Below, piece by piece: positions 31,605 to 41,819 of a stretch of 64,000 bases of DNA (the first letter of the stretch is position 1; every line of letters begins with the position of its first letter). The translations under genes were made by a program, and so were the position numbers. This DNA is from Scatophagus argus (Eukaryota > Chordata > Actinopteri > Scatophagidae), in NCBI RefSeq assembly GCF_020382885.2, contig NC_058504.1, positions 22,619,545-22,683,544 on the forward strand, read 5' to 3'. The notes below the pieces were generated by a model. The model was not told where the DNA came from. It did not search any database and worked only from the letters and a program-made list of their open reading frames with translations.

Positions 31605-34600
31605 TTACTTGCAGTATTTAGTGATGAATGCAGACAGCAGGTCTCTGTACGGAGAGTCTGATCGCTGACTTCTGAGTTTGAGGATTTTGTGGATCGTAGG
31701 AGAACGGAGGAGGAGGTTGTGGCTGAATCCCACCAGACTGGAGGTAAACCAGTACAGAGTCATAGACTGAGAGGGAGGAGACAAACTGGCGTTAGAGAAT
31801 TAGTTCTGCTGGAGGTTTTCTGATCATTGAACTGTTTAAAGATTAGCAGATGGCAACTTCACTTTATTTCAAACATCAAATCAAATCAAAAGGATGCAGT
31901 GTGTGGCTATTGAGGTCAATAAAGCTAAAAAACAAATCAGTGTTAAGCATGTTATATCTAACATGTCCTGCAGCAGAGACACGTTGTGTTCAGCTGCAGG
32001 TGCCGATCTCAGACAGATAAACATGTCCGCTGTCCAATCTGATGAACACGTGACGCTGACAGGAATGTGCAGACGTTTGACAGAACTTGAGTCTACACGT
32101 TCAAAGACAAACTCAAATGGTTCATCAGCTCAACAGATCTGAACACGAAACCTGCAGAAATACGAAAACTCTGCATCCCTTCAGTCTGCACCTGGACCTG
32201 CTGTCACCCTGATGCTGTGTACGCATGGCATTAAGTTCTGGCATTGAACATCTTCTGTTTGCAAAGACCAAATGTTTTTTTTTTTGTTTCTAACTCACGG
32301 ACCAACAGTAGCTTCTTCCTGCTTCAAGTAGAATATTTGTTACAACAAGACCCAAATACTTAAGAAATGTCACTCATTCAGGAATATCTCTAAAGTCCAC
32401 AGTAAGGCATTAATTAAATCAGCTGCTCTGATTTACTTCATACCATAAAATGTTAGGAACTCACAGAGGGGACTGTAGCAGCGATGGGAACCATCAGCAC
32501 TGAGAAGACCCTTATGGAGTTCGTCAAAAACCTCTGGAAACGAGAAGGGTTGAGTCTCTGAAGAGAAAACACCTGAGGAAGAAGAAGAGAGCAAGAATGC
32601 TTGGTTGGATGACATCATTAAGTTAGGTGATCACACACACCTGCTGAACACACCGACCTCTACGATGATCAGGTTGGTGAGGCCAAGACACACAGGTAGG
32701 ATCCAGGTGGAGTCGGGTACGGTGAGGTCAGGGAACCACAGAGCACCACCTGCTGCCAGATCAGACTGCTGCGCTGCAGAAGACACAATTTCCTATTAGA
32801 CCTGGTCCAGGACTCATCCAGAGTCAGCTTGACCCACAGTCAGTGTGAGCTTACCGGACATGTCCAGACTCATGTTTCGGAGGGCCAGAGACAAGCTGAT
32901 CCACAGGGGCAGCTGAACCCAGACCAGCACACTGGCTTTAAAGGGGTGACAGTTGTCTCTGATGTAAAGTTCAGAAATAATCCGACGCAGATTCTTTTGA
33001 AATTGGAACCTGAACAGAAGCAAACAGAACAGAGCAGTATGATGTTACTGTTCCTGTTGTTCTTTTTTTCACATGACGCCCTGTAACCTGAACTCTTTTA
33101 GAACCTGGGAGTCTTTGATATGAGGCTCCTGTGTTTCAATTGTATTTTACAAACCTGGAAGTTTCACTAAGATGCCATTAAGGACACAGGGACCTTCTTT
33201 AAACAACGTGATAAAGGACCCACCCAGAGGGCCTCATCGTGTTAGCAGACACTGAGCCGACCAAGACATTCACAAAGCATCAGGCCATCTGAGTTGTTTG
33301 TCTGCTTGGTATTCAGCCTCGACAGATACAGCAGTCAGACAAGGTCTCGACTCTTCTACATATCTACTCTGTTACTCTCTGTGCTCAGCATACTGGACTT
33401 TTATTTTCAAAACAATCTTATCTTGTGTTGCTGCTGTATTATCTCAGCCTTGAGTCAGGTCCATAGCTACGTACATGTTTTATTATTGAAAAAAAAAACA
33501 GTTCAGAAGTGACTGCAGCTCATCCTGCAGTTTGGCCTCTTACTGCTTCTTTCTCTGACTGAGCTAAGGTTTTAAGGTTTGTTAGGTCTCTGAATAGAAG
33601 TTTCCTCTTAGATAAAAACACAGCTGCGTGGTATTTGTTTGTGTTTGCTTCTTACCGGCTCTGTTTCTCTGTCCAGCCTCTTTCTCTCGCCCGGACTGAA
33701 ACTTCATATCGAAGCCTCTTTGCCAGCTCTGAGATCTCCGCCTGCAGTGCCTCCACCTGTACATTTAATGGGGGTTACTATGGTTACCAGGTTGAAGAAG
33801 AGGCCACTGTAAACTGTAGCTTCATATGTGGACAGACACAAGTGTCATGTAAACTGGAGGAGGAGTGGGAACGGAAGAAAAGGAGAGGAGGGAAGGAGAC
33901 ACTCTGTGCCATAACCTATAAACTGTTTAAATGTTTTGCTGTTAGATTATATACATCTTCATCAGATCTGTTTACATGTTCTCCAGGAGAAGGACAAACA
34001 GGAGGAGAGGTGAAGAGAGGAGGAGGAGAAGCAGGAGAGGAGAAAACACTGATGTGTGGATTCCTGACATATTTCAGGTCTCTGAGGACAAACTGCTTAC
34101 AGTCTGATCTGATCTGAGATCAGATTTACAGACCTGAGACCAACTGAAGAGCAGAGACTCTGATCTCAGTTTATACTCACACATAAAGACTCAGATTCTT
34201 TACATGTGATTCATGTCTGATGTTCTTCTGTGTTTATCTCGTATTCATTAAATCCTTCGTGTCTGGACTCGAGCCAGCTGCATGTTAGTCTGTACTGCAG
34301 ACGCAAATACACAAATATAATATTTTTTCTAGTTCTTCGTGAACAGACAGGAGGAAACAAAGATTAACAAAGATTAATCCACAGTTGGTGCCCTAGTGAG
34401 TATTCAGGGCAGCAGGACGGTGTGTGTGGGACTGAGTCATGTCATAGCAGCTTTCTGGCTCATGGCTGAGCCAAAGGGTTCTGTGAGCTGAGCAAACTAG
34501 AAATATCTCCTGCTGTTGTATCTTCTTTCCATCCTATTTAGTGGAATAGTGAACCATGTTTCTACTGCACAGGAACCATATTTGGGAATTACTGTTTCTG

Positions 34601-35504
34601 GTATTTGTCAAGGTCAGGGTCTCCTTAATCAGGAATTAATGGACACGGCACACAGTGTGACTCACTGATGTGCTTTTAATAGTTTTTGGAGCTCTTTGGC
34701 ACACAGGAAGAAGACTTTACATCCCGCAGGAGCTTCTTGGCCCCTGATTGGTCAACGTCATCTGACAGACTGGGATCAGGCATGAAGGACAATCCATGTA
34801 TAAAAACTACAAAGATTAGCTGATGTGTGTAATATGCAGGTTTTTTGTGTATTATTTTGTCCTTTATGAAACACTCTGTAGTCACTGATTTTGATTAGTT
34901 CTATATAAAAAAATCAAAATAAATCAAATCAAAAATCATACAAAATCATCAGACTAAATAAAATGCAGTTCCTAGTTAACTCTTTTCTCCCCCTCATGTC
35001 ACTCACCTTTGTGATGATGACCAACTGGTAGGCGGCGAGAGGCAGAGTAACGACCGTCCTGACCAAGAGTGTTGACATGACAATGCTCAGCCACCATGGC
35101 AGCCCGCTCACCTGCTGCATGTTCACAAGGTAGTGTTCACACAGGTGAACCGGAGCTGAGTCCAACAGGCTGCCATACCAGCCGGCTGCTCCTGCATCAC
35201 CACCACCACCGCCACCTCCTCCTGAGAGCCTCCTGACCCCCCAGATTATCCCAAGATCTGATGGTGTCCCAATACTCGACAGTGTCCCCAGATGGGACAG
35301 CGTCCTCACACCTGACAGTGTCCCCAGATGTGACAGCATCCTGACATGTAACATGTGACAGCAGACTGCAGGGAGTTCAACAGACCGAGGTGCAAGACAG
35401 GTGTGAGCAGATGGAAGTGACTTCCTGTTGAATACAGAAGAACAGATTCCTCGGACAGGAATCTGCAGGACACCAGACCTCAACGACCCGCCCACACTCA
35501 ACAT
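31605..35504 (-). CDS. cox18: Mitochondrial cytochrome c oxidase assembly protein COX18
   Basis: OXA1/YidC-family insertase of the inner mitochondrial membrane that exports the COX2 C-terminal tail. Six exons: 35007-35504, 33656-33756, 32855-33009, about 32655-32775, about 32470-32573 and 31605 to about 31770. The N-terminus is a long, Arg-rich, presumably cleaved targeting region with a 12-residue tandem repeat and an eight-Gly run. Then follow YLVNMQQVSGLPWWLSIVMS and LLVRTVVTLPLAAYQLVII (first membrane segment and family signature), VWVQLPLWISLSLALRNMSL (second), WILPVCLGLTNLIIVE (third), and FSVLMVPIAATVPS with MTLYWFTSSLVGFSHNLLL (last two). The end is SDSPYRDLLSAFITKYCK. All family segments are present. 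A further non-coding exon may lie near 35850, where a GTACGT donor is seen on the minus strand. Confidence 0.93.
35278..35349 (-). repeat. cox18: 36-bp tandem repeat in cox18 exon 1
   Basis: Two adjacent 36-base units (35278-35313 and 35314-35349) match at 31 of 36 bases, with more degenerate sequence beside them. They encode repeated SHLGTL-type residues in the presequence region. A (CCA/CCG/CCT)n run at about 35200-35224 encodes eight glycines next to it. Confidence 0.85.
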
Positions 35505-35857
35505 GGTGACCCTTTCGACAAATGAAGAGACAAAGAGGACTGTGGACTTAAGATGGGTTCATGATCTTGAAACTGTTCAGAGAACAGCAAATTAACACTG
35601 ACCAGCACAAACAGACAGTCTCGTAAACTGAGGGTCAACATGATCGGAGATGATTTATTATAGACAAATTGATTCACCAGATTAATCAATACAGTAAGTG
35701 TTGTTTGCAGTCTGTTAAAAACACAATGCTTCGGTACAAAAATCAATAAACAACGATCAATTAATAACCAATAAAATGATATTACTGCACCCCCTCATCA
35801 CTTGAATTAGACACGTGATAATTCGACCGTTGAAAATAACATCGGAACGTACCTGTG

Positions 35858-35865
35858 TGACGTCA
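35858..35865. promoter_or_regulatory. Perfect CRE palindrome in the cox18-selenot2 divergent interval
   Basis: TGACGTCA, about 350 bases upstream of the cox18 start codon and 700 upstream of the selenot2 start. A half-type TGACGTCT lies near 36050. The two genes are divergent with starts 1.06 kb apart, so a shared regulatory region is possible. The function is inferred. Confidence 0.45.
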
Positions 35866-36561
35866 GCGTTAGGTGGCCCGTACCAGGTTCACTTCTGTCT
35901 AAACGGTCCGCGTGTCAGACCGGAGAAAAACAAATCGTCAAAACTCCGATTTCACTGCTTTTTCTATCACCTTCATCTCCCCATTCAGTGACAGCAGAGC
36001 GTCTCATAGATATGACGCCACACTGTTTACCGCCGCGTGTCGGGTAACTGTGACGTCTAAGAGAGGCGGTTGAGAAGGAGAAGAAAACCTTATGCAATTA
36101 AAAACAACAACAAAAATAAATTATTTGATTAGAAATGTAAATATATGTATATATCACTGGTGTTTCAAAGAAAAATACATGATTTACGAAAACCTGACCC
36201 TCCGGAATCAAACCAGAAAACTGAAGACCATACCTTCACAATAAAAGAATTAAAAAAAAAACTGACGTGAAACATCAGTTTACTTGCTCAACAGGTGTTG
36301 GGCTTATCACAAATAAAATAACTTTAGGTTGAACATTGTGATGAGGTAGTAATCAATTCATCAAGTAGCTCAGCAAGTATTGAAAGATAGTACTAAAACT
36401 AAACAAATATATTTAATTAGACTACTTTCCACCACTGGACAGAACCATAGACCGCTATGTTTCTTCTGCTCTTTTATTGTAGAGCGTCTACCCAGAAGTG
36501 CTGCAGTGGATAATCGTGCTTCCGGGCAGATTGGCTTCCTTACCCCTGTTAGACAGCAGAC

Positions 36562-38918
36562 ATGGCGGAGTACAGCCAGGCAGGCCTCCTGGCAGCTCTG
36601 CTTCTCTTTACGGCGCTGACGGTCCGAGACATTTATCTCGGCAGATCGAGCCCGCAGCTCGGACACCAGTCGGCCGACACCCCTGGCCCCTCTCTGGATA
36701 CTCCTGCGGACAAAGACCCCGGAAAATCCGCCAAGTCCTCCCTGTACACCGGGCCCGTGCTCAAGTTCCAGTACTGGTGAGTTAGTTAGCACAGCGGATA
36801 CCTGCTAACTTCTCCCTGTGATTGCCGGCATTGTGCTAACAGGCTAACAGCGAGCTAACGGCTTGCATTTTAAAATAATCCCTCTTAAGAACATTTATGT
36901 GTTTAGATGTCGTTTAAGATGTAGTGCTTAAACGTTTTTCATGTAGAAGCGACTGATTGATATATTTAATGTGTGCTAATCCGCTCGTAGTACATTTTGA
37001 ACATCTTTAGGGTTAAATCTCATTGCGCAGGTGTTACACAGTGGTTTCTACTTCAACTTCATAATCTGATTCAAAACATAAAGCTTTAAAAATACTGAGC
37101 TAATCCATGTACAACCTTATCTTTATAAACAGCCTTTGAAAACAACTTTCTTGTCATAGCTTATATAAATACAACTCAAACCATTATATTCTGTAAAGTT
37201 ACCTTCCAACATGAAGGTCTGAAGGTTCTCTTAAATGCATAGTTTTATATATTATGTAAAACTATTAATGCTCTGCTCAGCATTTTTTTAATGCTTTTTG
37301 ATGCCATCTTGAATTTCTACAGCTGTTGATGATAATTTTATCAGTCAGTTATCATAAAGCTCCTCTGCTATGTTTGGAAGTGTGATGGTGATGCAGTGCT
37401 GATGAAATAGTAGGCAGTCTGATTGTAAATTAAGGCTGAATTAAAGTAATCATATTGCATATTACCTGATCTGCTGGCCTCACCTGATAGGTGTGTCCTC
37501 TGTGTGTATTTTCAGTATCTCCTGAGGTTACAGTAAAGTGTTCCAGGAGTACTCTCGCGCCATCAGCCAGCTGTACCCGGACATCCGCATTGAGGGAGAC
37601 AACTATCCCCCAACCCCCTTCAATAGGTGAGCTCTGACCTCAGGCAACATGAGGTGAACCAGGCTTCAGAAGAACCAGCAGTGTTGGTACTCCCCCTACT
37701 CTGTCTCTGATTATCTTACCCATTACCCAATCGTCACTCTCATATACCAGTCCAACCACAAAGGCAACAAGTACTGGTCATTCAGAGGCAGAGCAGGGCG
37801 GGTCATTCCCTCACCATCTCAGGGAAAGAAAACTAGTGCGTTAGTAGCATCGGTATGGTTCACCACGCTATGATGTCAAACCAGTTACACTGGCACTCCT
37901 GTAGAAACAGCTTTTTTCTCTCCTCAGGTTTGCAGGTAACCTGATCTCCTACCTGAAGCTCCTTGCCATCTTGCTCATTGTCAGCGGTCAGAATCCCTTC
38001 ATCCTCCTTGGACTCGACACTCCCAGGGCCTGGACATGGAGTCAGGACAACAAGGTTAGTGTTCCCCGGCAGAGTGAAGCTGTGACAGCAGAGGTGAAAT
38101 GCATCCTGTAGGAAGATTTCCTGAATACATACAGTCCATTTGTGCACAGTAACGAGCAGGGGGCATGTCTCAAGATTTAGGAAAATAAACTTGTGGATGT
38201 TATGTCATTTTTTTCCAGAATTAACACACATTACCATGCTGTTGTATTATCAAATAGTCTTAATTCACTTAAACATAGTGTGTTTTCTTGCATATTCTTG
38301 TCAAATATTAGCTGTAACGTTATTGTGACCATCGCATGAAGTTGCAAATCTGTTTTCCCTTCGTATGAATGATAGTCCTGAATCTGTAATCAGTATTGCT
38401 TGCTTCATTGTTGACGTCTACCTGATGCTTATTGTTATGATCATCATAAAATGTCTTGTTTATATTCTTTACACAAAGGCAACACATGCTTCAGGTGGTC
38501 ATCATGGGAAGAGATGTAACTCTGTCGCTGATGATTGATTGGTGGTCTTTTTGTGTTGTCAGATCTTCTCCTGTCTGATGGCCTTCTTCCTCTGTAACAT
38601 GATGGAGACTCACTTCTTGTCTACAGGAGCCTTTGAGATTACTCTGAATGGTGAGATCTGATATGTCCAAAACATGACACCACTGAGTGCTGTGATTGGA
38701 TGGAGACAGGATGAGACAGACAAGGAGAGTAGGAGGAGAGGAGAGGAGAAGATGCTTCCTGTGGTAACAGTTTTGTCCTCCGTCTCTATTTCTCAGATGT
38801 CCCCTTATGGTCGAAGCTTCAGTCAGGTTATGTCCCCAACATCCAGGAGATCTTTCAGATCCTCGACAACCACCTGAAGATGAACCAGGTGGATCCAATG
38901 AGTTTCCCCTCCACATAG
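36562..38918 (+). CDS. selenot2: Selenoprotein T, selenot2-type, UGA read as selenocysteine
   Basis: ER-membrane thioredoxin-like selenoprotein. Five coding exons join in phase: 36562-36776, 37516-37626, 37928-38054, 38563-38650 and 38797-38918. They give 220 residues if the TGA at 37523-37525 is read as Sec. The start MAEYSQAGLLAALLLFTALT is a signal/anchor segment. The redox motif C-I-S-U-G-Y spans the exon 1/2 junction and is followed by PDIRIEGDNYPPTPFNRF. The hydrophobic segment LKLLAILLIVSGQNPFILLG and FEITLNDVPLWSKLQSGYVP are SELENOT signatures. C-I-S-U with FSKLQSGYVPNIQE-like text resembles the fish selenot2 paralogue more than selenot1, from memory. The stop is TAG at 38916. An intron in the 3' UTR (donor about 38933, acceptor 40171) joins the SECIS exon. 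Confidence 0.95.
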
Positions 38919-39049
38919 AGCTACGCACACAGGTAAACACACACACGCAGGTAAACGTGCTGGGTTTTTTGTTGCATGTCTGTTATTTTATCTTAGATGG
39001 TGGAGCTCTGCTCAGCTGCGGTTGCATTGGCTCTTGATAGCATCAGACA

Positions 39050-39318
39050 TTTAATGATGCAGCCGTGTCCTAGAGGTTGGAGAAGCGGCTTGTGTCCAGA
39101 GGGTCGCCGATTCGATTCCCCCTAACCTGCCCCCCCCCCATGTGCCCTTGAGCAAAGCATTTAACTCCTCCAATCTGCTCCCCAGGTGCCTGAAATAGCA
39201 GTCCACTGCTCCTGTGTGTTTCACTGCATGTTGCATGTCCACACGTGTCTGTGTGTTTCAATCAGTGATGGGTTAAATGCAGAGATGTAATTTTCTAACT
39301 TAGGATTAATAAAGTGAA
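39050..39318 (+). mobile_element. tRNA-derived SINE
   Basis: The head has Pol III box-like sequence: an A-box-like TAGAGGTTGGAGAAGCGG and a B-box-like GCCGATTCGATTCCCCC. A body follows with CCTTGAGCAAAGCATTTAACTC, typical of teleost tRNA-SINEs, and an AT-rich tail (TTAGGATTAATAAAGTG). It sits in the 3' UTR intron of selenot2. Confidence 0.7.
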
Positions 39319-39339
39319 TAAAATTTCAAAAATATATAT

Positions 39340-39486
39340 ATTTTTGTATTTTTTTAATGTGCAGTGTATTTTGTATTTATACATAGTTTTTTATCCATTT
39401 ATTTCCCCTGTTGTTCTGTACTTGAGCTAATGAAATGAAATCTTGTTCTGATGTGCACTGTGTGGTGTATCGTCTGAATGACAAAT

Positions 39487-39548
<62 letters not shown>

Positions 39549-39586
39549 TATCTATCTATCTATATATATATATGTATATATATATC
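39340..39586 (+). repeat. LINE 3' tail with (CT)n, (TATC)n and (TA)n
   Basis: TGTTCTGTACTTGAGCTAATG, GAAATCTTGTTCTGATGTGCA and ATGACAAATAAAATCTCTCT form the 3' end of an L2-type fish LINE. After it come about 30 CT units (39490-39549), then TATC and TA repeats to 39585. It lies in the same selenot2 3' UTR intron, directly after the SINE. Confidence 0.7.
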
Positions 39587-40201
39587 AGTGTTTCACTGTC
39601 TGTAGAATTAGATTCACATGGTGGCTGTGTAGGATTTTTCCTGGCTCCTGTGATTCTAACATTTCCAATCTTTCCAGACGTTAACCAACACAAAAATGTT
39701 TTAACCTAAACCTGCTTCAATCTAAATGCTGCTGACTGTTTTCCTCTTGCTCAGCTGTCCTCACTCCATAAAAACAGTGTTTTCATCACTGTAACCTACT
39801 GCATACCTCATTAATATGCACAATTAAGGGCTGTGGAGTCTGTGTTTGTCTGGACTATAAAATACCAGGAACAAATCACTGGCAGCAGTTTGCTTTGAAC
39901 ACACACTACCCAAGTGAACCTCTTTATTCAAACTAAGAATTTTGTTTGATTCTTCTTTTAGGGTGATGACATCATAAAATATGAACATGTTCATTTGAAA
40001 TCCTCAGTAGAATCTTCTAACGTTCTAAAATGATTCGGTACACTCCCAGTAACTGCTGCTAGATGTTACATTGCAGTGTAATGGTGATAGTGATGTGATG
40101 CCTTTTTCCTGCTTGTGCCTGAACGTTGATTAGCATGTCTCCCTGTCTTTCCTCCCTTGTGTTGCATTCAGGTGTCCGGGCTCAGTGGGACGTTCAAATG
40201 C

Positions 40202-40265
40202 TGGCGTTTATGAAGGTTTGGCCTTAAAACAGACTCTGTGAGGTCCAGCCAGATGTTCCCCGCCA
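40202..40265 (+). promoter_or_regulatory. selenot2: SECIS element in the selenot2 3' UTR
   Basis: All the parts of a eukaryotic SECIS are present. Helix I is TGGCG (40202-40206) with CGCCA (40261-40265). The quartet is ATGA (40210-40213) facing AGAT (40251-40254). Helix II is GGTTTGGCC (40215-40223) with GGTCCAGCC (40242-40250), which gives nine positions with one mismatch and two G-U pairs. The unpaired apical AAAA is at 40226-40229. It binds SBP2 and lets the upstream UGA be read as Sec. It lies about 30 bases after the 3' UTR intron acceptor. Confidence 0.9.
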
Positions 40266-41715
40266 CGAAAGGAGCGCTCCCTCTGTGCTGGATCACAGCT
40301 CAGCACTACAGTACCCATAATGCACTAGTCAGTGTGGGTTGAGTCAGCTGTACGCACAGACTTATACTGGAATCTACTGGTTTTTGTTGGTTAAGTTTGA
40401 TTTTATTTATTTAGTGTGAGGTTCAGTTTATTCAACAGGAAAAGAATAAAACAATGGTACCACTGTTCTCTTCATGCTAATTAGCCTCATATGGACAGGA
40501 AGCACCAGAGAGGAAAGTGAGAAATAAAGTATGATTAATTAAATCTGGTTTATGTAACAAGTGATTTTTTTAAAAAAAAAATGAATGTCCTCGTTGAGTC
40601 TGTGAAATATCTGAAATGAGAATAAAACTCATCAACATGATACCAATGTGAGGTTTTTAATGTGTAAACAGGAAATTATTGTTTTTTTATTTTAGTAACT
40701 GATTAAACTGAACAGATTGAAATAATCAGTTTGTGAAATTTGCCACTCCTTTTAATCTTGAATTGGATTAATTAATATATGATTCTAAACTAAATACCTG
40801 ATTTTCTACTACTGGTTTCTGCTGATCTCTGCTGTTTCACATATTTCTGTTTCTCTTCGTCTTAAAGAACCTTTTCATCAGTAACATGAAGTAAGTAAAT
40901 AATCAACAGTTAAAATCACATTTGGAAGAAGAACTTACTCTTACTCTTCAGGACTATATGGTTGCTTTGATAAAAACTTTATTATGTCCAAACAAATGTC
41001 ATTGTAATAAAAGATTCAAAATCAATGATGGAGAGTTTATTTTTAAGAGACACTTTGTTATTCAATGTGTTAGTTAATATAGTCCAGTCAGATAGTTTGG
41101 GTTTTAATTTAGAGGTTTTATTTATTTATTTTAAGTTCAGAACAATTAAAAGCAAACAGGGCAAAGTCTAACATAACATTTCACCTGCTGTCCTCTCAGC
41201 AGCCCACTCCAACCCCTGAGCTGAAGAACCACAGCGGTGTGCAGAAATAAAAACAGAAAAACAAGCCCCACACCGCCAACTTCATTCCTCCAAACCCCAC
41301 CTGCCTACCACCCACCCAAACCAACAGCATGCAGATGCAAAGAAGTTAGATAATTAGATAATTATTTTAATTTCCTCTAATTATATACGAGGACAATCAC
41401 AACAGACAGCGCTCACAAAGATTCAACGACAGTTCCTCTTTGGAGGATCTGTGGAGAGAAAAAATACTTAAGTCCTTTTTTTGATTTGTTATTTTAATTG
41501 TTTTTACGATGATATATTTCAACAGTAATATGTTTCAGAGTCTCTTAACCCACAAAAACCATTACAACTACTTTCTACTGATTAACCAATTCTTAATTGG
41601 AAAACTTGACAAACTGAATATTTGTGTATGTAATTGTATCTTCATTAAATGTTCATTACTGATTTAAAAAGTCATACCAGGTTTTACTGATCGTAAAGTA
41701 ATAATTTTAAAACAT
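40266..41715. other. Rest of selenot2 3' UTR and intergenic gap
   Basis: AATAAA signals at 40445 and near 40521 and 40620 offer ends for selenot2. From about 40650 to 41715 the sequence is AT-rich and I see no gene. The part at 41160-41340 is less AT-rich but carries no coding frame that I recognise. Confidence 0.5.
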
Positions 41716-41819
41716 TTTATTACTAAAAACATGAAGTTTTTAATTAATAGTACAGTCACTTATGACCTGATAAAAGTGAACACCTGTATGAGACAGGTAA
41801 CCCGCAGCTCGTCTGGGCC

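Noticed and set aside
33635-34117. Plus-strand frame of 160 codons in cox18
   Set aside because: It overlaps cox18 exon 2 antisense and runs into purine-rich intron sequence; it shows no domain.
36370-36792. Minus-strand frame of 140 codons opposite selenot2 exon 1
   Set aside because: It is antisense to a signal/anchor exon of a clear gene and has no recognisable domain.
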